DNA from: JAJYSO01 sp964586655
GTDB lineage: Bacteria > Bacteroidota > Bacteroidia > Flavobacteriales > Flavobacteriaceae
Assembly: GCA_964586655.1 (NCBI GenBank)
Contig: CAZPGY010000013.1
Span: 1 to 64,000, forward strand
Direction: 5' to 3'
Length of the DNA: 64,000 bases
The number at the start of each line of letters is the position of its first letter. The first letter of the stretch is position 1. The notes under the pieces are model-generated. The model saw only the letters and a list, made by a program, of their open reading frames with translations. It was not told the DNA's origin and made no database searches. A program made the position numbers and the translations under genes. Positions 51,307 through 60,091 of the stretch are shown piece after piece.

Positions 51307-52578
51307 ATGATGAAACCACTACATCTCTTATTATCATTCTTGCTCATGGGGTTGTTTTTTTCTTGTACGGAAAATGATGAACCTTTAGCATTAACTTCTT
51401 TACAGTTAAAATATAATGTAAGCTCCAATAAGATTCCGATTAATAAGGAAGTGACTTTTCAGGTAAAGGGCGATAACTTTGTCGATTATACCGATCAAAT
51501 GACGCTGTTGATCGATGGTCAAGCGGTGTCAGACAATACATACACCTTTGAACAAGTAGGCGAATTTGAAGTGCAGGCCACCTATAATAATAAGGTTTCC
51601 AATACGGTAGTCTTTACGGTCTCTAAGGGCTTGAGTATTGATCGAAAGAGTTTGTTAAAGAATCAAATAGCCACTTTCACTTTGTACAATGTGAGCACGG
51701 GAGATGATATCACACAAGAAGGAACTTTTTATATAAATGGATCGGCAATTTCCGGAAATACTTTTAGTACTGAGGTTCCGGGTTCTTATACGGTTTATGC
51801 GGAATATACAGATGGAAATGGGGATTTGCAAACCACTGATATGGATACGCTTGAGGTGGTGGTGCCCACGCAGCGGGTTTTGATAGAAGATTATACCGGT
51901 ACTTGGTGTGGGTATTGCCCGCGCTTGCAAGGTTATATTGCTGAGGTAATGGAGTTGACCGATGACGCAGTGGCCATTGCCATTCATTCCAGTAGTAGCG
52001 ATGTGAATCCGGATCCCTATGAATATGAACATGTCGATCAATTGATTGCAACCTATAATCCCTATCATCAATTTCCTTTGGGTCGTATCAACCGAACAAT
52101 TTTGTGGAGTAATGGCGATCCGGCTACGGTATTGAGTTATACGGGAGGAGGGAGTCCCATCGGTATTGCCGTAACTACTCGGGTTAACGAAAACCAGTTG
52201 AATGTAGATGTGCGTTTGTCTTCAACACAGGGATTGAACAATAAAAAAATTGTGGTGGCTGCCTTGGAAAACAACTTGTTTCACGAGCAGACCAATTATT
52301 TAAACGGAAATCCTAATAGTCCTTGGTATCAGGCGGGTAATCCTATTCCCAATTATGAAAATGACCACGTGCTGCGTCATGCTATGACCAATATTTTTGG
52401 AGATCCTATTGCTCCAACCGATCCGCTGGAAGATTTTAAAAAGTCTTACAGTATGGACATGAGCAGTTATTATGAAAATCCGGAAGATGCAGAAGTGGTT
52501 GTTTTAGTTCTTGCGGATGACGGAACAGTTTTACAAGTAAAAAAGGTGGGCTTGAATGAGCAGGTAGGGTTCGAATAA
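51307..52578 (+). CDS. Omp28-like lipoprotein with thioredoxin fold
   Basis: This 423-residue lipoprotein (lipobox FFSC, Cys20) has two Ig-like beta repeats at about 30-110 and 110-190 (the first has VTFQVKGDNFVDYT, the second IATFTLYNVSTGD). An Omp28-type thioredoxin domain follows, with VLIEDYTGTWCGYCPRLQGY (CxxC), AIAIHSSSSDVNPDPYEYE and QFPLGRINR. Omp28-related proteins are surface proteins of Bacteroidota of uncertain role. The divergent TlpA gene could supply reducing power to its CxxC, an inference from position. Confidence 0.85.
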   Translation: MMKPLHLLLSFLLMGLFFSCTENDEPLALTSLQLKYNVSSNKIPINKEVTFQVKGDNFVDYTDQMTLLIDGQAVSDNTYTFEQVGEFEVQATYNNKVSNTVVFTVSKGLSIDRKSLLKNQIATFTLYNVSTGDDITQEGTFYINGSAISGNTFSTEVPGSYTVYAEYTDGNGDLQTTDMDTLEVVVPTQRVLIEDYTGTWCGYCPRLQGYIAEVMELTDDAVAIAIHSSSSDVNPDPYEYEHVDQLIATYNPYHQFPLGRINRTILWSNGDPATVLSYTGGGSPIGIAVTTRVNENQLNVDVRLSSTQGLNNKKIVVAALENNLFHEQTNYLNGNPNSPWYQAGNPIPNYENDHVLRHAMTNIFGDPIAPTDPLEDFKKSYSMDMSSYYENPEDAEVVVLVLADDGTVLQVKKVGLNEQVGFE

Positions 52579-52604
52579 ACTTCGTACACTCTGCCAATAC
52601 AATG

Positions 52605-52635
52605 AAACCGACACTTTAACGGGGGTCGGTTTTTG
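52605..52635 (+). terminator. Terminator after the Omp28-like gene
   Basis: AAACCGAC (52605-52612) pairs with GTCGGTTT (52625-52632) and is followed by T-rich sequence. Confidence 0.85.
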
Positions 52636-52693
52636 TATTAGCTCTATTTTATATGGTTATACAAAAATAATTGTCCCAATGTTTAGGGCTAAT

Positions 52694-52789
52694 CCCGTAA
52701 TGACAATTAATATAAACCATCTTCAGCTTCTCGCTTTGCCCTGTTTAATGGTAAGCATACGGGATAAATGAGCGGAATCAATTTTTAGG
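52694..52789. repeat. Intergenic repeat, family 3, copy 2
   Basis: CCCGTAATGACAATTAATAT, CTTCAGCTTCTCGCTTTGCC, TAATGGTAAGCATACGGGAT and GGAATCAATTTTTAG follow the order seen at 42861-42961 with scattered differences and a small gap. Confidence 0.7.
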
Positions 52790-52801
52790 CTATTTCAACA
52801 A

Positions 52802-53713
52802 TCACTTTCGTATCATTTGTTCGTGAAAAGGGGTTACGCTTGAAATTTTATTTCCCAGCAGTTCTTTTAGCTGGGGCTCGATACCGTTTTTTAAGGTTTG
52901 CTTGGTAGAAGGGGCGTATTTCATGGATCCTTGAAAAACGAGTTCTACTTTCCCGGTTTCAGGATCGTAGGAACGAAACTTAATCGCTCCGCCTTTGGAG
53001 GCGGCTTCTTTTTGGATATGCTCTTCTAAGAATTCAATAATTTTATGGGCAGTAACGGGCAGGGCCTTATAGTTTTCTTGAGCGATTACTGTGTTTTTGA
53101 TCAGGGGGCTTTCGCGATTTAAAATTGTTTTTTTTAGCATTAGGTAACGTCTGATAAATTCTCGTAATTCCATAATGATTTCATTCCAATCTGCTTCCTG
53201 GGTACGGGTTATGGTTACATAATTATGATTGATAAAGACGTGCCGTACAAAGGGAAATTTGAAAAGCTCTTGTGCCAATGGGGCATTTGTGGTTTCTTCA
53301 ACCCTGTTGAACTGTACGCTTTGTATCACCAATTTCTTATCACAGACAAACCTTACCGCCATTGGGTTGTTGGTAGTTTCGGCATAAACAGTAACCGGTA
53401 CCTTTTTGCTTTTTGCAGCTTCTTCAATTACAATTTTGTTTGAATTTAGATGGTTTTGAATCAATAAGCGCACTTCTTCCTCTTTTTCATTCCAATCCGT
53501 TTCTTTAAAAATTTCGATTGCAACAAAATTTTGTGCGATTATTACCGTTTTAACATAGGATAAAGAAAATAATCGCGAGGCCAATGGAGAATTTTTAGTT
53601 TCATTTTTGTTATTAAATCGAAAGGTATCAAACTGTGCCAAAAATTGATTGACAGCGAATTTCCGAATACTTTTACGGGTTGTTTCTTGACTTTCTATTT
53701 GATAATTGTACAT
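52802..53713 (-). CDS. NifU-family protein lacking the Fe-S cysteines
   Basis: A 303-residue protein is read from ATG 53713 (MYNYQIESQETTRKS); upstream codons look non-coding. It has the layout of flavobacterial NifU: two Nfu N-terminal domains (NSPLASRLFSLSYVKTVIIA; NAPLAQELFKFPFVRHVFIN) with the linker VPVTVYAETTNNPMAVRF, then a C-terminal NifU domain (IIEFLEEHIQKEAASKGGAI). Where active NFU proteins carry GACSGCPSST, this one has GSMKYAPSTK, so both cluster-binding cysteines are gone, and only one unrelated Cys exists in the protein. It is probably a diverged paralogue with a structural or regulatory role. Confidence 0.85.
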   Translation of the reverse strand: MYNYQIESQETTRKSIRKFAVNQFLAQFDTFRFNNKNETKNSPLASRLFSLSYVKTVIIAQNFVAIEIFKETDWNEKEEEVRLLIQNHLNSNKIVIEEAAKSKKVPVTVYAETTNNPMAVRFVCDKKLVIQSVQFNRVEETTNAPLAQELFKFPFVRHVFINHNYVTITRTQEADWNEIIMELREFIRRYLMLKKTILNRESPLIKNTVIAQENYKALPVTAHKIIEFLEEHIQKEAASKGGAIKFRSYDPETGKVELVFQGSMKYAPSTKQTLKNGIEPQLKELLGNKISSVTPFHEQMIRK

Positions 53714-53886
53714 TGCAAAAAAAAATTTAGACAAAATTACTAAAAGAAATACAATGAATTCAATATATTTACGGCTCATTTGGAGGTGCTGTTTTAACAG
53801 AGTATTAATTGTTAAGTAGAATTTGATTTTTAATAGCATTGTAATTGTAGCTTTTAGACAACTTAAATTTGACATTTGAAAGATAT

Positions 53887-54903
53887 ATGAAATACAGTAG
53901 AATTTTATTGCCCTTATTGTTTTTGTGCATGCCTTTTATAATGTGGTCACAGGAACGGGGAATACCGATTTATTCTGATTACTTAACGGATAACCTATAT
54001 TTGTTACATCCCTCAATGGCTGGGGCTACTACACATAATCAGATAAGATTGACGGGACGTACCCAATGGTTTAATGTAGATGATGCGCCTAATTTGGTAA
54101 CCTTGAGTGCCAATGGTCGTATTACGGATCATATTGGAATAGGCGGAATTTTATTCAACGACAGCAATGGTCGTTTCTCTCAGCAAGGAGTATATGCCAC
54201 CTTTGCCTACCATATTCAGTTTGCACAGAGCCGTTGGGAATTGAACCAGCTTTCATTTGGATTGAATGTAGGGGTACTTCAGGAAAAATTGGATGAATCA
54301 GATTTGATTGGTCCCGGGCAGCCCATAGATCCTATTATTAATGGACATAAACAAAAAGATGTTTTCTTTAACATGGATTTTGGAATGTCCTATTTTTACA
54401 GAAATTTCTTTATTCACGCCACAGTGAAAAATCTGATTCCTCAAAAACGAGATATTTTCTCCGAGAACTTTGAAACAGACGATCAACGTCAGTACCTTTT
54501 GTCAGTGGGGTATACTATTGCTCCCAATAACTCCAGATGGTTGTTTGAACCCTCGATTATGGCACAGTATAAAGAGGAAACCGGAGAAACGATTGGCGAT
54601 ATTAACGGAAAGGTGTATTACAAATTTGACTGGGGTAAGCTTTGGGGAGGTGCTTCCTATCGCCGTAGTTTTCAAGGAGCCGAATACATCTTGGGAGACG
54701 GCTCGGCTGTTCAAAGTCAAAAATTGCAATACGTTACTCCTTTCTTAGGAGTCACTTACAAGAACTTCATCTTTGCCTATACCTATAGTTACCAAACCAA
54801 TGAAGTGGTGATGGACCAATCAGGGTATCATCAAATCACCTTGGGGTATAATTTTGGCAGCAGAAATGCATCTTATCAGTGTGATTGCCCAACAGTAAAT
54901 TAA
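53887..54903 (+). CDS. PorP/SprF family type IX secretion membrane protein
   Basis: A 338-residue outer-membrane protein is read from ATG 53887 (signal peptide ending IMWSQ). The family start PIYSDYLTDNLYLLHPSMAG, TGRTQWFNVDDAPNLVTLSA, IGIGGILFNDSNGRFSQQG and the closing YHQITLGYNFG strand are clear. PorP/SprF proteins help anchor or deliver type IX secretion cargo, such as SprB adhesins in gliding species, and usually sit beside a large adhesin gene, which is absent here. It points to a T9SS in this bacterium. Confidence 0.9.
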   Translation: MKYSRILLPLLFLCMPFIMWSQERGIPIYSDYLTDNLYLLHPSMAGATTHNQIRLTGRTQWFNVDDAPNLVTLSANGRITDHIGIGGILFNDSNGRFSQQGVYATFAYHIQFAQSRWELNQLSFGLNVGVLQEKLDESDLIGPGQPIDPIINGHKQKDVFFNMDFGMSYFYRNFFIHATVKNLIPQKRDIFSENFETDDQRQYLLSVGYTIAPNNSRWLFEPSIMAQYKEETGETIGDINGKVYYKFDWGKLWGGASYRRSFQGAEYILGDGSAVQSQKLQYVTPFLGVTYKNFIFAYTYSYQTNEVVMDQSGYHQITLGYNFGSRNASYQCDCPTVN

Positions 54904-55056
54904 TATGTTGTTTTAATTTCCCCTTTATCTTTTCCTGTGTTAGGAAATTATGGGGGTTGAGGGACGATGAAAAATCGATCGAAGCTGCATATTTTCTATT
55001 GTGGTGTTGCTATTTTCTATACGCTGCTTATCGGTCTGCCTTGGAGAGAATGATGC

Positions 55057-55848
55057 CTAAAAATCCAGATAAGTTACTTGGCAATCTATACCGGTTAAAA
55101 ACTTTTTTAGGATTTCTACTTTTTTGTTGGTATAGAATTCAGGTTTGCCTTGTGGGGTTGCTGCCAAATTTCCTGAAGCACGAAGTACAGCTTGGGTTTG
55201 CTTGGCCACTGCTTTTCCCGAATCGATAATGCTAACTTCCGGCGGCAATAATTTCTTGAGTTGGGGGATGAGATAAGGATAGTGAGTACAGCCCAGTACC
55301 AAGTAATCGATTTCTTTTTCCAAAAATGGTTTTATAATTTTTGACAACAATTTAAAAGTTTTCGGGTGGTTGACTTCCCCGGCTTCAATGGCCTTGACCA
55401 ATCCACTGCCTATGACTTCAATAACTTGGGTGTCTTTGGCATAAGACTTGGCGGTTTGTGCAAAAAGTCGGCTCGAAAGTGTTCCTTCTGTGGCCAATAT
55501 ACCAATGCAGTTGTTTTGAGAATGAAGCGCAGCCGGTTTGATGGCCGGTTCGATACCTATAAAAGGAAGCGGATATTTTTCTCGGAGATGGTCAATGGCA
55601 TTGGTGGTGGCAGTGTTGCAGGCCACAACAATGATTTTGCAGCCCTTTTTAAGAAGCAGTTCGGTGTTTTTGTAGCACAGTTCAATGATTTCCTGATGAG
55701 ATTTTACGCCGTAAGGCGCATGCTTACTGTCTGCCAAATACAGGATCTTTTCCATGGGCATCAATTGATGGATCTCTTTAAAGATAGAGGTTCCTCCAAT
55801 GCCTGAATCGAAAATGCCAATGGGTTGCTCGGGGCTCATAAGAAACAT
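55057..55848 (-). CDS. murI: Glutamate racemase
   Basis: This 263-residue enzyme makes D-glutamate for peptidoglycan. The catalytic cysteines are in VVACNTATTNAID and LVLGCTHYPYLIPQLKK. The N-terminal IGIFDSGIGGTSIFKEI and SKHAPYGVKSHQEI are family signatures. A second in-frame ATG lies three codons inside. It is separated from the ompH genes upstream by a strong terminator, so it is likely transcribed alone. Confidence 0.97.
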   Translation of the reverse strand: MFLMSPEQPIGIFDSGIGGTSIFKEIHQLMPMEKILYLADSKHAPYGVKSHQEIIELCYKNTELLLKKGCKIIVVACNTATTNAIDHLREKYPLPFIGIEPAIKPAALHSQNNCIGILATEGTLSSRLFAQTAKSYAKDTQVIEVIGSGLVKAIEAGEVNHPKTFKLLSKIIKPFLEKEIDYLVLGCTHYPYLIPQLKKLLPPEVSIIDSGKAVAKQTQAVLRASGNLAATPQGKPEFYTNKKVEILKKFLTGIDCQVTYLDF

Positions 55849-55953
55849 TGTTTTTAAAACGTGCCGTGCAAATTTAATAAGAGCAGCCTAATTTGTAGGT
55901 CTAATTGATCTAATATACAACTGCGAGAGTTGAACCGTTTTTTTTATAAAATA

Positions 55954-55983
55954 AAACACCCCTATCTATAAGATAAGGGTGTT
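55954..55983 (-). terminator. Terminator after the ompH gene pair
   Basis: AACACCCCTATCT and AGATAAGGGTGTT form a stem with a short loop and one bulged base. On the minus strand it follows the ompH stop and continues into a T run. Confidence 0.85.
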
Positions 55984-56003
55984 GATTGAGGGGCGTTTTT
56001 ATT

Positions 56004-56510
56004 TTAAATTCCCAACTCTTTTTTGACATCCGGTAGAAGGTCGTGTCCGTTAGACACAATAACCCCATAGCCGTCAGAGGCGTTGAGCACATAGTCATAG
56101 CCCTTTTCTTTAGCTACTTTCTCAATGGCATTTTTGGCTTTTTCGAGTATGGGTTTTAAGAGTTCTTCTCGTTTTTGGCTCATGTCTTCTTGCGCATTCA
56201 TACGAAACTGTCTGATGCGTTGTTGAGATTGCTGCATTTCTTCCATTCTTCCTTGGTTGACAACGTCTGATTTCTCAGCGGCTTCTGCTTCATATTTTTT
56301 ACTTTTTTCTTGAAGCTCTTTTAGCATATCTTGAATTTGAGATTTATAAGAATTGGACAATTTTTCCAATTGAGACATGGCATTTTGATAATCGGGCATT
56401 GCCTCAAGAAGCTCTTGTGTTGAAATGTGCGCTACTTTGGTTTGCGCTTGAGTCAAATTTACAGCTCCAAAGGTAATCAATGCTATAAGAACAATTTTCA
56501 AATGTTTCAT
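56004..56510 (-). CDS. OmpH/Skp-family periplasmic chaperone, first type
   Basis: This 168-residue protein is read from ATG 56510 (signal peptide ending LTQAQ). The core is TKVAHISTQELLEAMPDYQN, a long coiled coil at about 45-125 (YKSQIQDMLKELQEKSKKYE, QQRIRQFRMNAQEDMSQKRE) and a final beta segment GYDYVLNASDGYGVIVSNG. Skp/OmpH trimers hold unfolded outer-membrane proteins in the periplasm on the way to BamA, whose gene is upstream in the same direction. Confidence 0.92.
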   Translation of the reverse strand: MKHLKIVLIALITFGAVNLTQAQTKVAHISTQELLEAMPDYQNAMSQLEKLSNSYKSQIQDMLKELQEKSKKYEAEAAEKSDVVNQGRMEEMQQSQQRIRQFRMNAQEDMSQKREELLKPILEKAKNAIEKVAKEKGYDYVLNASDGYGVIVSNGHDLLPDVKKELGI

Positions 56511-56590
56511 GGTTAAAAAATTAAGTGTTAATAAATTATGGTTTGTTGTATTCATACTGGGTTACAAAAATATAATAGTTATTCTTACTT

Positions 56591-57475
56591 TTAGCGGTTT
56601 TCACGTGCTTTTTGTCGAGCTCTATTGATCGAATCTCGCTGTTGTTGACGCTCTCTCAGCATTTGTTGTCGAGCATTTTGTCGCGCATTGAGAATAGAAT
56701 CTCGTCGTTGTTGTCGTTTTTTAAGCATCAATTCTCGTGCCTTATTTCGTGCTGCGTTAATAGAATCTCGTCTTTGTTCACGACGATTGATTTCTGCTTG
56801 ACGTTCTGCCTCTCGCTCTTCAATTAGTTTTTGGCGCTCTTCTTCACGCTCTTTTTCTATTCGGGCTTGACGTACCGATTTATAAACCGGTTCACTTTTT
56901 TTCAATTCTTGCTTGTCTCTTGATTTTTCCGCTTCGGCACGGGCTTGAATATTGGTGTTTCGAGTAATAATGGCCAATACTTCATCGCTAATATCGTGTC
57001 GTGGCGCTGAAAACAGCATCAAAGCATCGGCAGAGCCGTCAAAGATAAAATCATATTCTCTTTTTTTACCGATTTGTTGAATGGCATTAAAAACCTGGTC
57101 TTGAATAGGCTGAATGATTTGACGGCGTTGGGCAACCACATCGCCTTGCGGGCCAAAACGCTTTTGTTGATAGGCCAATAATTTTTGTTGACGATATTCT
57201 ATTTCATCCAACTGCTCTTGAATAAGATCTCGGGTCAACAAAGGGCGCTCGTTTTCTAATTGTTCTTTTAGGTCTTCAATTTTTTGGCGTTTTAACTCAA
57301 TCTCATTTTTCCACTTGATGATTTTTTGATTCAATTGTTGATTGGCTTCCTGATAAGTGGGCATGTTTTCTAAAATATAGTCCATATCAATATAACCAAT
57401 GCGAACCTGTCGCTGGGCTTGCATATTGCTGCCAAAAAAAATCAGCATTAATAAGATGAAAAATCGAGTTCTCAT
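56591..57475 (-). CDS. OmpH/Skp-family chaperone with basic repeat tail
   Basis: This 294-residue protein is read from ATG 57475 (signal ending GSNMQAQ). The OmpH part (IGYIDMDYILENMPTYQEAN, then coiled coil and KKREYDFIFDGSADALMLFS) ends near residue 180. An extra ~110-residue tail of charged helix follows, finishing with three copies of a ~22-residue unit, QRRDSINAARNKARELMLKK and variants. Such a tail is absent from Skp. It may bind lipopolysaccharide, peptidoglycan or nucleic acid, or extend the chaperone arms. Confidence 0.88.
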   Translation of the reverse strand: MRTRFFILLMLIFFGSNMQAQRQVRIGYIDMDYILENMPTYQEANQQLNQKIIKWKNEIELKRQKIEDLKEQLENERPLLTRDLIQEQLDEIEYRQQKLLAYQQKRFGPQGDVVAQRRQIIQPIQDQVFNAIQQIGKKREYDFIFDGSADALMLFSAPRHDISDEVLAIITRNTNIQARAEAEKSRDKQELKKSEPVYKSVRQARIEKEREEERQKLIEEREAERQAEINRREQRRDSINAARNKARELMLKKRQQRRDSILNARQNARQQMLRERQQQRDSINRARQKARENR

Positions 57476-57513
57476 AATTCTAAAACTTTTTATAGAAAAT
57501 ATCGTGCCAAATA

Positions 57514-60084
57514 TTAAAATCGTTGTCCTATTACAAAATGGGTTTCCCAACCATTAGGCTCGCCATGCGTACCGGGGATGGGGTCAAATCCATAACCAAA
57601 GTCGATACCCAGTAGTCCAAACTGCGGCATGTATAACCGAATTCCAAAACCTGCCGATCGCGTGAGTTGGAAAGGGTCGAAGTCTTTGAAATCATCAAAG
57701 GTAGAGCCGGCTTCAAGAAAGGATAACGCATAAATTGAAGCACTGGGCTTCAAGGTGATGGGGTATCGCAATTCCATAGTATATTTTTGATAAATAGTTG
57801 CTCCATCGTTTCGTGTAGCTCCTCTGGCATCATCACGACCTATCGGAATAATGGATTGGTTGGGGTATCCTCGCAATCGAATGTTTTCTCGACCGTCCAA
57901 AGAATAAACCCCAAGACCGTCTCCGCCCAAATAGAAGCGTTCAAACGGTGGAATACCGCGCCCGCTGTTGTAGGCTCCCAAAAATCCATATTCTATCTCT
58001 GTACGTAAAACTAACTTTCCGGCAATTTTATTATACCAATCGCCTTTAAATTTGATTTTATAATATTCTAACCAACCAAATTTCTTTTGACTGATCTTTG
58101 CTTTATCGGGTTCTCCGTGAATTTGATACGCCGGATCGTTTTCCAAATTTCCATAATCTATATTGTTAAACAAAGAGTAGGGGGGCGTAAACTTCGCGCT
58201 GATGGAAAACTTAGAACCTCCCATGGGATAAATGGGATTGGTGTAGGTATTGTCTCGGCTCAAGGTAATGGTCATGGCCAGGTTATTGGAAGAGCCGTTA
58301 GGGAAGTTAAACAAGCCGATATTATAATTTTTCAGGTCGTAATGCCTAAAGCTCAAGGCTCCCGAGAGGGTGAAATAGTCATCAGGCCATTTCAATCGCT
58401 TGGCCAATCCTATGGATCCTCCGGTAATCAAGAATTTTCGACTGCGATCGGTACGACGGGTATAGAAGTTAAAATAGTGTTGTATGGTATGAAAAAAGGA
58501 AACACTGAGCTGTATGGGTTTTACCCCGCCCAGCCAGGGTTCGACAAAATTGAGGCTGTAGGTTTGGTAAAAGCTCGAAGCTTCGGCCCGCAGCGAAAGG
58601 GTTTGACCATCACCGGTAGGCAAGGGGCTGTAGGCGTCCCAATTAAAAATATTTTTAATAGAAAAGTTGTTGAATGACAAGCCCAGTGTACCGACAAATC
58701 CACCACCGCCGTAGCCTCCTTGAAGGATAATTTGGCTGGAACCGGTTTCCAAAATATCATAATGCAAGTCTAAAGTACCTGTCCTGGGGTCTACATTTTC
58801 AAACTCGGGGGTAAGGCTTTTAGGGTCAAAAAAGCCGAGCTGTCCCAACTCGCGAATAGAACGCATCACCTCTCTTTTGCTGTAGCGATCTCCGGGTCGG
58901 GTGCGCAAGCTACGGTAGATAACATGGTCATTGGTCTTGTCGTTACCAGTGACATAAACGTGATCTAAGTGGGCAATTTTACCCTCGTGAATTCTGATTT
59001 CAAAATCAATGGTATCATTATAAACCCGAGTTTCCACAGGATTGATTCTCGAAAAGAGGTAACCGTTATTTTGGTATAGGTTGGTAATGTCTTGAGCATC
59101 AGGTTTGGTGCCGGCAATTCGTTTTTGAAGCAAAACGCCATTGTAAACATCACCTTTTTCTATCTGGAGCCTGTGGTGCAGTACTTCATCACTGTAGACA
59201 CTATTGCCCAAGAAATCGATTTCACCAAAATAGTATTTGTCGCCTTCTTCTACGGTGAGGCTTAGGCCTACGTTTTTCTCATCCAACCTGATGAGTGTGT
59301 CTGAAATAATGCGGGCATCGCGATATCCTTTAGATTTATATTCGTCAACAATTCGTTGTTTGTCTTCTTGATAGACATCGCGAATGAACTTAGAACGCTT
59401 CCAAAACCTAAAGAAATTCTTGCGTTTACTCTTCATTTGTCGTCTTACTTTGCCATCGCTGAAGACTTCGTTGCCTTTGATTTTGATATATTTTATTTTC
59501 ACCCGTTCTCCACGGTCAACATTGACAATCAGGTTTACCTTTTTTACTTTTTGGTCGGTGGTATCTGCCACTTCTTCGGTTTTGATACTGACCTCGGCAT
59601 TGAGGTAACCATCAGATTTATATTTTTTTTCAATATGCCGACGGGTATTGGCAATTAGGTTTTCCGTTACATTTTTACCCGGCTTAAGATCGTTTTCCTT
59701 GAGGAGCTCCTTTTTATGTTTTTTCTTTTTTAGACCTTTGACAATCACCTTGTTGAGTTCGGGTACTTCAATAATCTCGAGTTTGAGATAAACCTTGTCG
59801 CCCACAATATTGGTCACATAAAAATTAATGTCGCTAAAAAGCCCAAGGTTCCACAGTTTTTTGATGACCTCACTAATTTTGTCTCCGGGGATGTAGATCT
59901 CCTGCCCTTTGTGAAGCCCGGTGAACGTGATAACGGTCTGCGGGTTATAGTTGGTGGTTCCGGTCACCGTTATGCCCCCAATGGTATATTTTTTACCTTG
60001 CAAGGGATTCTGTTGTTGGGCATACAAAGAAGTACTCAAAAAAGTACAGCAGAGTATGAGAATAAAAAAAATATTTTTAGCCAT
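57514..60084 (-). CDS. bamA: Outer-membrane protein assembly factor BamA
   Basis: This 856-residue Omp85 protein is read from ATG 60084 (signal ending LYAQQ); a longer frame overlaps uppS and is not real. It has five POTRA domains at about 30-440 (the third has VFSDGKVRRQMKSKRKNFF with a basic insert) and a C-terminal barrel. Conserved barrel parts include QGGYGGGGFVGTLGLSFNNF, NIFNWDAYSPLPTGDGQTL and RLRGYPNQSI (the VRGF/Y-type lid-lock region, here RLRGY). It inserts beta-barrel proteins such as the porins encoded in this window. It lies between uppS and the two ompH genes. Confidence 0.97.
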   Translation of the reverse strand: MAKNIFFILILCCTFLSTSLYAQQQNPLQGKKYTIGGITVTGTTNYNPQTVITFTGLHKGQEIYIPGDKISEVIKKLWNLGLFSDINFYVTNIVGDKVYLKLEIIEVPELNKVIVKGLKKKKHKKELLKENDLKPGKNVTENLIANTRRHIEKKYKSDGYLNAEVSIKTEEVADTTDQKVKKVNLIVNVDRGERVKIKYIKIKGNEVFSDGKVRRQMKSKRKNFFRFWKRSKFIRDVYQEDKQRIVDEYKSKGYRDARIISDTLIRLDEKNVGLSLTVEEGDKYYFGEIDFLGNSVYSDEVLHHRLQIEKGDVYNGVLLQKRIAGTKPDAQDITNLYQNNGYLFSRINPVETRVYNDTIDFEIRIHEGKIAHLDHVYVTGNDKTNDHVIYRSLRTRPGDRYSKREVMRSIRELGQLGFFDPKSLTPEFENVDPRTGTLDLHYDILETGSSQIILQGGYGGGGFVGTLGLSFNNFSIKNIFNWDAYSPLPTGDGQTLSLRAEASSFYQTYSLNFVEPWLGGVKPIQLSVSFFHTIQHYFNFYTRRTDRSRKFLITGGSIGLAKRLKWPDDYFTLSGALSFRHYDLKNYNIGLFNFPNGSSNNLAMTITLSRDNTYTNPIYPMGGSKFSISAKFTPPYSLFNNIDYGNLENDPAYQIHGEPDKAKISQKKFGWLEYYKIKFKGDWYNKIAGKLVLRTEIEYGFLGAYNSGRGIPPFERFYLGGDGLGVYSLDGRENIRLRGYPNQSIIPIGRDDARGATRNDGATIYQKYTMELRYPITLKPSASIYALSFLEAGSTFDDFKDFDPFQLTRSAGFGIRLYMPQFGLLGIDFGYGFDPIPGTHGEPNGWETHFVIGQRF

Positions 60085-60091
60085 ATTACAA

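Noticed and set aside
36773..52578. Shared VKKVGLNE near the C-termini of the 36686 fragment and the Omp28-like protein
   Set aside because: Eight identical residues, but the codons differ and the context does not align well; too short to claim common origin without a search.
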